Positions 35,224-42,624 of a DNA stretch of 64,000 nt are shown here, in pieces (position 1 is the stretch's first letter; every line of letters starts with the position of its first letter). The translations under genes were made by a program, and so were the position numbers. The DNA lies in the NCBI RefSeq assembly GCF_021601625.1, contig NZ_BQHR01000004.1, positions 186,001 to 250,000 on the forward strand, written 5' to 3'. The notes beneath the pieces are model-generated. The model saw only the letters and a list, made by a program, of their open reading frames with translations, did not search any database and was not told the DNA's origin. The stretch comes from Pseudomonas paraglycinae (GTDB lineage Bacteria; Pseudomonadota; Gammaproteobacteria; Pseudomonadales; Pseudomonadaceae).

Positions 35224-37209
35224 ATGCTGGACGCCAACGCTACCCACATTACCCTCACGCTCGAAGGCGCTTCCGCCGACCTGCAAGTCCTCAGCTTCAC
35301 CGGTCGCGAAGCCCTCAACGAGCCGTTCCGTTTCGACATCGAACTGGTCAGCGCCCGCCCCGACCTCAAACTTGAAGAACTCCTGCACAAGCCCGGCTGC
35401 CTGACCTTCGGCGCCACCGGCGAGGGCAAGATTCACGGTCTGGTGTATCGCATCGAGCAAGGCGATTCCGGCAAGACCCTGACCCGTTACAGCATCAGTC
35501 TGGTGCCGCAACTGGCCTACCTGCGGCACAACCATGACCAGCAGATCTTCCAGCAACTGACGGTGCCGAAGATCATTGCCCAGGTTCTGGAAGATCGCGG
35601 GGTTCTGGCCAACGCCTATAGCTTCCAGCTCAGCGCCGAATACCCGGAACGCGACTACTGCGTGCAGTACGACGAATCCGACCTGCATTTCATCCAGCGC
35701 TTGTGCGAAGAGGAAGGCATCCACTTCCACTTCCAGCACAGCAGCAGCGGCCACAAACTGGTGTTCGGCGATGACCAGACCGTGTTCCGCAAACTGAAAC
35801 CGGTCAACTACCAGCAAGACTCGGGCATGACCGCCGACAAACCGGTGATCAAGCGTTTCAACCTGCGCCTGGAAACCCGTACCAGCCGCGTCAGCCGCCG
35901 CGATTATGATTTCGAGAAACCAAAGATTCTGCCTGAAGGCGCGGCCAAATCCGCGTTCATGCCGGACCTGGAAGACTACGACTACCCCGGCCGTTTCACC
36001 ACGCGCGAGCGCGGCAAGTTCCTCTCGACCCGTGCGCTGGAGCGCCACCGCAGCGACTACAAACTCGCCGAAGGCAAGGGTGACGAACCGACCCTGACCA
36101 GCGGCCACTTCATGACCCTGGCCGAACACCCGCGCGCCGAATGGAACGACCTGTGGCTGCTGCTGGAAATCTTCCACGAAGGCAAGCAGCCACAAGTGCT
36201 GGGCGAAAACGTCACCAGCGACGTCACCGACCACAAGAGCGATTTCCACCAGGGCTACCGCAACAGCTTCGTGGCCACCCCGTGGGACGCCCACTACCGC
36301 CCTGCCCTCGAGCACCCGAAACCGAAAGTCCTCGGCAGCCAGACCGCGATCGTCACCGGCCCCGCCGGCGAAGAAATCCACTGCGACCAGTACGGCCGCG
36401 TGAAAGTGCAATTCCACTGGGACCGCGACGGCCAGGCCGACGACAAGACTACTTGCTGGCTACGCGTCGCCAGCGGCTGGGCCGGCGCTGCCTATGGCGG
36501 CATCGCCATCCCGCGCATCGGCATGGAAGTGCTGGTGACCTTCCTTGAAGGCGATCCCGACCAGCCGCTGGTCACCGGCTGCCTGTACCACAAGGAAAAC
36601 GTCGTCCCTTACGACTTGCCGGCGAACAAGACCCGCAGCACCTTCAAAACCCTGAGTTCACCGGGCGGCAAGGGCTACAACGAGTTCCGTATCGAAGACA
36701 AGAAAGGCGTCGAGCAGATCTACATCCACGCCCAGCGCGACTGGGACGAAAACATCGAGCACGACCAGAAGATCCGCGTCGGCAACGAACGGCATGACAC
36801 CGTCGAGGCCAATGTTTTAAGTGAATTCAAGGTCGAGGAACACCGCATCACCCACTTGGATCGCAAGAGCGAAATGCGCGCCAACGATCACCTGACTGTC
36901 GGCGTGACCCAACATGTGAAGGTCGGCACCGGGCAGTTCGTGGAAGCAGGCACGGAGATTCACTACCACGCTGGCGACAAAGTGGTTATCGAAGGTGGCA
37001 TGGAACTCACGGCCAAGGCTGGCGGCAGTTTCGTCAAGGTTGATGCCGGTGGTGTGACCATCAGCGGTGCCGAGGTGAAGGCCAACACCGGCGGCGCGCC
37101 GGGCGCCGGCACCGGGATCGCGATTCTACCGCCGGTCATTCCAGCACCGGCCGCCAACGACAAGCCTGGCACCGTTGTTTCGCCGAAGCAGGTTGTGAAG
37201 TCGGCTTGA
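35224..37209 (+). CDS. vgrG: type VI secretion tip protein VgrG
   Basis: 661 residues, a standard-length VgrG: gp27-like N-terminal half (FTGREALNEPFRFDIELVS, DLHFIQRLCEEEGIHFHFQH), the OB-fold (GEEIHCDQYGRVKVQFHWDRDG, WAGAAYGGIAIPRIGMEVLV) and a gp5-like beta-helix (VEQIYIHAQRDWDENIEHDQ onward). It forms the trimeric spike on the Hcp tube. There is no long toxic C-terminal extension; the tail is only a Pro/Ala-rich segment, so any effector would be a separate cargo protein. No T6SS structural genes are nearby. It overlaps the next gene by one base. Confidence 0.95.
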   Translation: MLDANATHITLTLEGASADLQVLSFTGREALNEPFRFDIELVSARPDLKLEELLHKPGCLTFGATGEGKIHGLVYRIEQGDSGKTLTRYSISLVPQLAYLRHNHDQQIFQQLTVPKIIAQVLEDRGVLANAYSFQLSAEYPERDYCVQYDESDLHFIQRLCEEEGIHFHFQHSSSGHKLVFGDDQTVFRKLKPVNYQQDSGMTADKPVIKRFNLRLETRTSRVSRRDYDFEKPKILPEGAAKSAFMPDLEDYDYPGRFTTRERGKFLSTRALERHRSDYKLAEGKGDEPTLTSGHFMTLAEHPRAEWNDLWLLLEIFHEGKQPQVLGENVTSDVTDHKSDFHQGYRNSFVATPWDAHYRPALEHPKPKVLGSQTAIVTGPAGEEIHCDQYGRVKVQFHWDRDGQADDKTTCWLRVASGWAGAAYGGIAIPRIGMEVLVTFLEGDPDQPLVTGCLYHKENVVPYDLPANKTRSTFKTLSSPGGKGYNEFRIEDKKGVEQIYIHAQRDWDENIEHDQKIRVGNERHDTVEANVLSEFKVEEHRITHLDRKSEMRANDHLTVGVTQHVKVGTGQFVEAGTEIHYHAGDKVVIEGGMELTAKAGGSFVKVDAGGVTISGAEVKANTGGAPGAGTGIAILPPVIPAPAANDKPGTVVSPKQVVKSA

Positions 37210-37757
37210 TGCGCAACGCAGTCATCGCGGCTGGACTCATCGCATCAAGCCTTCATGTCTTTGCCGATCAGCCACCGTTCACGACGGTGGCTGAGTGTAA
37301 TCTCGCCGGCTCCGACAGCAGAGTGTCCCTGCTGCGGGGCCATCCCCTCTCCGACTCTCACGTTTACAAAATCAGTCAGAAACACGAAACCAGATTCTTG
37401 TATGCGGATGCCGACGCGTCTAATGGCAGCCGTGTCGATTGGCAGTGCGTGTCTATAGGCAACGACGTGAATGTCTTGCTGATTACCGGCGAGTTCAGCT
37501 CCAACTACCAACAAGGCATCTTGTTCTTTCGAGATACAAGCGACAGACGGATACACCGTGTGGAGTTTGCCGAAAGGAACCGTCCTCGCTGGGTATTGAG
37601 CGGCTCGAAAAGCCCTCAAGTGATATTCGAGAACGTCGGACATGAAAGCGTCCACAAGTACCTGATTTACGGTCCGTCGGATGCTTACCTCGAAACGGAT
37701 GAGCTGCCCGTTCCTGCAACCGGCGAATCGCTGATTGAGCTGAAACCTTACCCGTAG
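37209..37757 (+). CDS. small exported protein of unknown function downstream of vgrG
   Basis: 182 residues starting at the ATG that shares its A with the vgrG TGA stop. It has a signal peptide (MRNAVIAAGLIASSLHVFAD) and a predicted periplasmic body with two Cys residues (VAECNLAG, VDWQCVSIG) that could form a disulphide. I do not recognise the family. Its composition is AT-richer and its codon use less biased than in vgrG. Position and export fit a T6SS immunity protein or accessory factor, but no cognate effector gene lies beside it. Confidence 0.7.
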   Translation: MRNAVIAAGLIASSLHVFADQPPFTTVAECNLAGSDSRVSLLRGHPLSDSHVYKISQKHETRFLYADADASNGSRVDWQCVSIGNDVNVLLITGEFSSNYQQGILFFRDTSDRRIHRVEFAERNRPRWVLSGSKSPQVIFENVGHESVHKYLIYGPSDAYLETDELPVPATGESLIELKPYP

Positions 37758-37773
37758 TCGCTGAGGTTTTTTC

Positions 37774-37805
37774 TTCAACGGGGGACCATCGCGTCCCCCG
37801 TTGAA
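37774..37805. terminator. hairpin between the vgrG unit and the convergent small gene
   Basis: Perfect 13-base stem (TTCAACGGGGGAC / GTCCCCCGTTGAA) with a six-base loop. Its T-rich run (GGTTTTTTC) is upstream on the plus strand instead of after the stem, so it is atypical as an intrinsic terminator in either direction, yet it sits exactly between convergent genes. Confidence 0.55.
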
Positions 37806-37818
37806 CGCTGGTGAAACG

Positions 37819-38115
37819 TCAGACCGGTGCGGTCCAGTTCAACATTTTCTGCTGCGCAACCTGAAGCAAATCACTGCCATCCTGCGTCAGCAGGTACAGC
37901 GCATGGGTGATGTGGGGGATGTCCTGGACGTCGGCGTGTTTGAAGCACAGGCAGTGCAGGGTTTCGAGCAGGTCGCTGGCGGCGCGGATGCGTTGCACGG
38001 CGGCTTCGAAGAGGTCTTTCGGGTTGGCTTGGGTGTCGATGACCAGCGGCGCGCTGTCGGTGACGCCGCTGTTGAGTGGGAGATAGCGGGCGGAGCTTGG
38101 TTTCAGGATTGGCAT
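37819..38115 (-). CDS. small DUF6124-like Pseudomonas protein
   Basis: 98 residues from the ATG at 38115 (another ATG two codons earlier at 38121). It is soluble and helical, with DTQANPKDLFEAAVQRIRAASDLLETLHCLCF and a C-terminal helical half. The layout resembles the DUF6124 group of small Pseudomonas proteins; the assignment is from memory of the pattern. No operon partners. Function unknown. Confidence 0.6.
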   Translation of the reverse strand: MPILKPSSARYLPLNSGVTDSAPLVIDTQANPKDLFEAAVQRIRAASDLLETLHCLCFKHADVQDIPHITHALYLLTQDGSDLLQVAQQKMLNWTAPV

Positions 38116-38121
38116 TGTCAT

Positions 38122-38600
38122 TACTCGATAGGCTTCAATGACCCGCCGACACCGTGACCAAACGATGGGAGGCGGACTGTATGCAAGGCTTGGTCAACTG
38201 AGAAACCCGATCAGCTCGCCCGAAGGCGCCCCTGCACACAGCCGCCACAGCAATGTACTCCGAAGACGTGAGTGTCCGCGGCGCGAATCATGGCACAGAT
38301 GTGTCGAGTTTTTCAGGTGACCAAACCTAAGCCGCTGATTTTGCAGCGACGCCAAACCATAACCGCCCCACTCCAGCCCCCGAAAGCAGACAAGGCATCC
38401 ACCCTTGTAGGAATCCGCCGAGTCTCCCCCGCGAAACAATCCCCGCCCAGACAGCCGGCGTTCAGCCCGGTTAACCATCGCTTAACGCCGCGGTCAAAAA
38501 CTCTACTGAACCGCACACCCTCAGCCCCAGGCTGACGCCGAGTGCGGCAGGTTTGGCTGGCAATCCGCCAAACTCCATTTCCGTCGCACCGGAGTCCATC
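38122..38600. other. 479-base stretch without a recognisable gene
   Basis: Between the DUF6124-like gene (minus) and the DUF2790 gene (plus). Frames are short or show no family resemblance, and I see no strong hairpin with a T run. It should carry both promoters. Confidence 0.5.
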
Positions 38601-38861
38601 ATGAACATTCGTCCGTTCCTGCTCACCACCGCCCTCGTCTGCACCGCGTTTGCCGGGCTGGCCCAGGCCAATGACACCTCCAAGGCTGTTCCCTATGAAT
38701 ACGGCATGCCGCTGCATGTCGCCAAAGTGGTTTCCCTGACCGAGCCGCAGACGCAGGAGTGCAAGGTCATCACCGCCGACATGAAGTACCTCGACAGCAC
38801 CGGGAAACCGGAAGAAATCAGTTACCGGAAATTATCTGACGCGTGCAGCTTCCAGAACTGA
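38601..38861 (+). CDS. DUF2790 small periplasmic protein
   Basis: 86 residues with a clear signal peptide (MNIRPFLLTTALVCTAFAGLAQA) and the DUF2790 body: PYEYGMPLHVAKVVSLTEP, CKVITADMKYLDSTGKPEEISYRKLSDACSFQN. GGAG precedes the ATG at 38601. These proteins are abundant in pseudomonads and often respond to metals or stress; the function is not known. It is transcribed alone. Confidence 0.85.
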   Translation: MNIRPFLLTTALVCTAFAGLAQANDTSKAVPYEYGMPLHVAKVVSLTEPQTQECKVITADMKYLDSTGKPEEISYRKLSDACSFQN

Positions 38862-38951
38862 CAGAAAGCTCTGATTTGCGGCTTTGCGGTAGGCGAGCAC
38901 GGGTCTCGAAGAGTATGCTCGGGGCCCTCCTCACTGCCGCAAGGATTCGCC

Positions 38952-39350
38952 ATGCAGTTGTCGTTTCGCACGCTCTCGACCATCACCTTTTCCCTGTGTT
39001 TTCTGCTGTCCCTGGCATGGGGTCTGGCGCCACAGATGTTGCTGGCGATCTGGAGCATCGAGTATTCGGAGGCAGCCGGATTCGTCGCACGGCGCAGCGC
39101 AGTGCTGTTTGCAGCGTTAGGAGTGATGTTTTATCTGGTACGCAACGCGCCGGTGTCGATCGCGCGCAATGCGCTGAGCAACGGCTTTATCGTCGGCTGT
39201 TTTGGCCTGGCGGTGCTGGGGTTTGCTGAATGGCTCAACGGCCACGCCGGCCCCGGGATTCTGCTCGCGGTGCTGGTCGAGTTCGCGCTGGGCCTTGGCT
39301 TCTTGCAGGCCCGGCGCGTGACGGTCGAACTGGGTGAAACAGTCGGTTAG
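38952..39350 (+). CDS. small four-helix integral membrane protein
   Basis: 132 residues with about four hydrophobic helices (8-30, 47-64, 75-95, 100-120). The start has AAGGA six bases upstream. No motif pointing to a function; I do not recognise a family firmly. It overlaps the end of the convergent DUF1652 gene by four bases. Confidence 0.75.
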   Translation: MQLSFRTLSTITFSLCFLLSLAWGLAPQMLLAIWSIEYSEAAGFVARRSAVLFAALGVMFYLVRNAPVSIARNALSNGFIVGCFGLAVLGFAEWLNGHAGPGILLAVLVEFALGLGFLQARRVTVELGETVG

Positions 39351-39616
39351 ACGACTCGGGATCGCGGCACTGAATGATGGATTGCCGTTTGTTGCGCAAG
39401 ATCCGAGCGCAATCCGGCGATCAGGCCGTTGATTTCGCGACAGCTGTTCAAATGACTGGCATCAATGCCACTCACCTGCAACTCAACCTGATCGGTCTGG
39501 TGATCGCCATACACCTTGACGGTCATCGACAGATCCGGGGACAGCGTGCATTGGCAGCGTTTCGGTAGAAAACTGCTTTCTATGATGTTGCGGAGTTCCA
39601 AGGCAGACAGAAACAT
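39347..39616 (-). CDS. DUF1652 small protein
   Basis: 89 residues from the ATG at 39616, with AAGGAGAGG upstream, a very strong ribosome site that decides the start over the longer open frame. The pattern MFLSALELRNIIESSFLPKR-C-C-LSPD...VELQVSGID...INGLIAGLRSDL is that of DUF1652, found in pseudomonads. Function unknown. Confidence 0.85.
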   Translation of the reverse strand: MFLSALELRNIIESSFLPKRCQCTLSPDLSMTVKVYGDHQTDQVELQVSGIDASHLNSCREINGLIAGLRSDLAQQTAIHHSVPRSRVV

Positions 39617-39987
39617 GGCGAAACCTCTCCTTACTGTGAGACTGCCAATCAAGTATTCACGTCGACCGTTGCCACGGCTTCCCACGGGTGTATCCCCGCT
39701 GAATCCCTGGGTGTGACAAGCGGCTGTACTGCGAAATGCCCATTGGAGTGTAGGCGCCCGAACTCGGTGCGCCGCACCAAATCAACGCATAAAACGTGCC
39801 TTTCATCAGGTTGCATTCACCTCCTTGCAAATCAAAGGCTTGGAAAAAAGGCAGGCCACTGGCCAGTTGCAAAATGCAAGATTCGATTGTGCAGGCACTG
39901 CAATTTGCATGCGGCTGGCGGTTTGCATTCATCGCCCTTGGCAGTGAGAATGCCCGTCAACCAACGTACACCCGCCAGGAGGCTTCA
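39617..39987. other. 371-base intergenic region with a TTGCA/TGCAA cluster upstream of ecotin
   Basis: No gene seen. Seven copies of TTGCA or its complement TGCAA lie at 39811, 39825, 39867, 39875, 39899, 39905 and 39923, that is within 117 bases, where about 0.2 would be expected by chance. They could be half-sites of a regulator acting on ecotin. The region also carries the promoter of the divergent DUF1652 gene. Confidence 0.5.
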
Positions 39988-40473
39988 ATGGGAAATTTCA
40001 CTGTTTACGCGACCGCCGGCCTGATGCTCGCCAGCCTGTCCACCCTCACCCACGCCGCCAAACTTGAAGACACCGCGCCTTATCCGAAGGCCGAAGCGGG
40101 CTTCACTCGCCAAGTCATCCACCTGCCGCAGCAGGCCCAGGAAGAAAACTTCAAAGTCGAAATCCTCGCTGGCAAGACCCTCGAAGTCGACTGCAACCGC
40201 CAACGCCTGGGCGGCACCCTCGAAGAGAAAAACCTCGAAGGCTGGGGTTATCCGTTCTACCGCCTGGAAAAAGTCAGCGGCCCGATGAGCACGCTGATGG
40301 CCTGCCCGCCCGGCACCCAGAAAAAACGCGCATTCGTGCCGGTGATCGGTGACGGTTTCACCGTGCGCTACAACAGCAAGCTGCCGATCGTGATCTACGC
40401 ACCGCAGGACGTCGAAGTGCGCTTCCGCATCTGGTCGGCCTCGGACAAGGTTGGCGTGGCCATTCCCGAGTAA
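39988..40473 (+). CDS. eco: ecotin, periplasmic serine protease inhibitor
   Basis: 161 residues with a signal peptide ending near LTHA-A. Mature motifs match ecotin throughout: [46 protein letters not shown], reactive loop [14 protein letters not shown] with Met at the P1 position and the flanking disulphide Cys, and [18 protein letters not shown]. It dimerises and inhibits trypsin-fold proteases such as neutrophil elastase, protecting the cell against host or predator enzymes. AGGAGG precedes the ATG. It ends two bases before the convergent threonine dehydratase stop. Confidence 0.95.
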   Translation: MGNFTVYATAGLMLASLSTLTHAAKLEDTAPYPKAEAGFTRQVIHLPQQAQEENFKVEILAGKTLEVDCNRQRLGGTLEEKNLEGWGYPFYRLEKVSGPMSTLMACPPGTQKKRAFVPVIGDGFTVRYNSKLPIVIYAPQDVEVRFRIWSASDKVGVAIPE

Positions 40474-40475
40474 CT

Positions 40476-41489
40476 TCAAGCCACAACGCCGCACGCCGCC
40501 GCTCGCTCGGCGACATGGCGCAAGCTGTCGAAATTGATATTGGCGCCAGAATCGATGGCGATGAACGTCTGATTCCGTGCGCCGGTTTGCGCCACGTACT
40601 GTTTGATGCCCGCGACCGCTAATGCACCTGAAGGCTCGGTGATCGAGCGGGTATCGTCGTAGATATTCTTGATCGCCGCACAGAGCTCATCGTTGCTGAC
40701 GGTAATGACCTCATCCACGCAGAAGCGGCAAACCTCGAACCCGTAAGCGCCGATCTGCGCCACCGCCACGCCATCGGCGAAAGTGCCCACGTTGGGCAAC
40801 ACCACTCGCTCATCCGCTTGCAGGGCAGCTTTCAGGCAGGCCGAGTGCTCCGACTCGACACCGATGATCCGCACCTCCGGTCGCAGGTATTTCACATACG
40901 CCGCGATGCCGGCGATCAACCCGCCACCGCCCACTGGGACGAAGATCGCATCCAGTGCGCCCTGATGCTCGCGCAGGATTTCCATCGCAACCGTGCCCTG
41001 GCCAGCGATCACATCTGGATCGTCGAAAGGCGAAACGAACGTTCGCCCAGTCTGCTCAGCCATTTGCAGCGCGTGGGCCAGGGCAAAGGGAAAGCTTTCA
41101 CCATGCAATAGCGCCTCAGCCCCGCGACTGCTGACCCCCAGCACTTTCAACTCAGGCGTGGTTGCCGGCATCACAATGGTCGCGGCAATGCCCAGTTCCC
41201 GCGCCGCCAGCGCTACGCCTTGCGCATGATTGCCCGCCGACGCCGTGATCACGCCGCGCGCCTTCTGCTCGTCGCTCAACTGCACCAGCTTGTTGTAGGC
41301 ACCACGGATCTTGAAGGAGAACGTCGGTTGCAGGTCTTCGCGTTTGAGCAGGATCCGGTTGCCCAGCGCTTCGGACAGCGCCGGCGCCGGTTGCAGCGGC
41401 GTGCGCACCGCCAGTTCATACACCGGCGCGGCGAGGATCTTTTTCACGTACTGCTCAAGCAGGGCTTGCTGGGCGGGGCTGTAGCGCAT
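40476..41489 (-). CDS. ilvA: threonine ammonia-lyase (threonine dehydratase), short form without ACT domains
   Basis: 337 residues, fold-type II PLP enzyme: Schiff-base Lys in PTFSFKIRGAYNK, substrate loop SAGNHAQG, phosphate-binding loop VPVGGGGLIAG and C-terminal SGANINFDSL. It converts threonine to 2-oxobutyrate and ammonia, the first step to isoleucine. It lacks the C-terminal regulatory ACT region of the long biosynthetic enzyme, so it is not expected to be inhibited by isoleucine in the usual way. Instead the upstream RNA looks like an isoleucine/threonine-sensing attenuator (41537-41641). CAGGAGACG precedes the start. Confidence 0.93.
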   Translation of the reverse strand: MRYSPAQQALLEQYVKKILAAPVYELAVRTPLQPAPALSEALGNRILLKREDLQPTFSFKIRGAYNKLVQLSDEQKARGVITASAGNHAQGVALAARELGIAATIVMPATTPELKVLGVSSRGAEALLHGESFPFALAHALQMAEQTGRTFVSPFDDPDVIAGQGTVAMEILREHQGALDAIFVPVGGGGLIAGIAAYVKYLRPEVRIIGVESEHSACLKAALQADERVVLPNVGTFADGVAVAQIGAYGFEVCRFCVDEVITVSNDELCAAIKNIYDDTRSITEPSGALAVAGIKQYVAQTGARNQTFIAIDSGANINFDSLRHVAERAAACGVVA

Positions 41490-41536
41490 GGTCGTCTCCT
41501 GACGTTTGATTCAGAACCCCGGAGACAGAAAATGAA

Positions 41537-41557
41537 AACCCGCCTCTAGGGCGGGTT
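41537..41557 (-). terminator. attenuator terminator upstream of ilvA (segments 3:4)
   Basis: Read on the minus strand: AACCCGCC, short loop, GGCGGGTT followed by TTC and a T-rich run (GGGTTTTCATTTTC). It lies 47 bases before the ilvA start and 18 bases after the stop of a 21-codon leader frame. The first arm can alternatively pair with GGCGGG at the end of the leader frame. Confidence 0.75.
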
Positions 41558-41575
41558 GGGTGCTGCAGTCGTGAG

Positions 41576-41641
41576 CTAGCCCGCCAAATGAGGAATGGCG
41601 GTAATAATGCTTGGCTGGCAGCGCAGTACGGTGGAAGTCAT
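41576..41641 (-). CDS. candidate leader peptide for ilvA attenuation
   Basis: 21 codons on the minus strand, ATG at 41641 to TAG at 41576. The middle reads SIITAI (AGC ATT ATT ACC GCC ATT), that is three Ile and one Thr in five positions, the end product and the substrate of the pathway. The ACC GCC codons form segment 1 (CCGCC), which pairs with GGCGG eleven bases later inside the same frame. A ribosome waiting at the Ile codons would cover segment 1. The ribosome site (CGGGG) is close to the ATG and not strong. It begins 53 bases after the stop of the upstream CorA-like gene. Confidence 0.65.
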   Translation of the reverse strand: MTSTVLRCQPSIITAIPHLAG

Positions 41642-41693
41642 GGCCCCGAAATTAGCCCGGGCGCTGCTGGCAAGTCAATGGCGAATTCTGTTT

Positions 41694-42617
41694 TCATTTC
41701 GCCAGACGCCTGAGCCCGAACAGCATCCCGCCCGCCCCCAGCAGCATCGCCGCCAGGAACAACGGGTACGACACCCACCACGGCGTGCCGGCGGTCATCA
41801 TGCTGAATTCCGACATGCCGCCGATGCTCGCAATCAGGTTGAGCGGCAGGAACACCACGTTGATCAGTGTCAGTTTGCGCAGCAGGTTGTTCATGCTGTT
41901 GTTCATCAGGTTGCCCCGGGCGTCGATCAGCCCGGAGAACACCGTCGAATAGATTTCCGCCTGCTTGTAGCACTGGTTGTTTTCGATGATCAGGTCGTCG
42001 ATCAGGCCGATGGCTTCGCTGCCGAAATGCTGTTTTTCCGCGTGATTGCGCAACCGCGTCAGCACCGCGCCGTTGCTGTGAAGGGCGTTGATGTAATAGA
42101 TCAGGCTTTCGCTGAGGTTGAACATCTGCACCAGATGCTGGTTTTGCATCGAGGCGTTGAATTTCTGCTGCAACTCCCGGGCGACCAGTTTGATCACCTT
42201 CAAATGCCCGAGGTAGTGATGGATGTTGTTGAACAGCAGATCCAGCAACACGTCCAGCGGCGTGTTCAGTGGCTGACGTGTGCCGACACCGTGCAGCGGC
42301 GTGTCGTCCGTGGCGATCACCAGCAACTGGCCCGGTGAGAACAGCAATCCGCAGGACGACACCTCGAACGCCAGGCTGCCGCCGCCGGAATAATTCTCCG
42401 GGCGTTTCCAGATCAGAAACAAGTGATCGGGGTGAAACTCGATCCGCGACACCTCGTCCGGATCCAGCGCCGAGGCCAGCGCGTGTTCATCGAGTTTGAA
42501 GTGACTGTGCAGCAAGTCGCGCTCGGCGGCGTCGGGGTCGCTGAACAGCATCACCTCGGCGTCCAGTCGCTCGACCCGCTGCAAACCGCCGTGATTCAGT
42601 GCAAAGCTGTTGATCAT
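41694..42617 (-). CDS. CorA-family divalent cation transporter
   Basis: 307 residues: a long soluble N-terminal domain, a coiled-coil stalk and two C-terminal membrane helices (about 245-265 and 277-298). The signature loop reads GGMSEFSMM, with Ser where CorA has Asn in GMN, so ion choice may differ from classical magnesium channels. It is the downstream partner of the RimK-like gene (seven bases apart), suggesting co-transcription. Confidence 0.85.
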   Translation of the reverse strand: MINSFALNHGGLQRVERLDAEVMLFSDPDAAERDLLHSHFKLDEHALASALDPDEVSRIEFHPDHLFLIWKRPENYSGGGSLAFEVSSCGLLFSPGQLLVIATDDTPLHGVGTRQPLNTPLDVLLDLLFNNIHHYLGHLKVIKLVARELQQKFNASMQNQHLVQMFNLSESLIYYINALHSNGAVLTRLRNHAEKQHFGSEAIGLIDDLIIENNQCYKQAEIYSTVFSGLIDARGNLMNNSMNNLLRKLTLINVVFLPLNLIASIGGMSEFSMMTAGTPWWVSYPLFLAAMLLGAGGMLFGLRRLAK

Positions 42618-42624
42618 CGGCCGG

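Noticed and set aside
38122-38600. Small RNA or gene in the gap between the DUF6124-like and DUF2790 genes
   Set aside because: No terminator-like hairpin, promoter pair or convincing frame could be pointed to.
39939-39953. TGGCAGTGAGAATGC as a sigma-54 promoter for ecotin
   Set aside because: GG and GC spacing fit, but the -12 box (ATGC) and the rest of the -24 box are weak; one such match is expected by chance in the intergenic sequence scanned.
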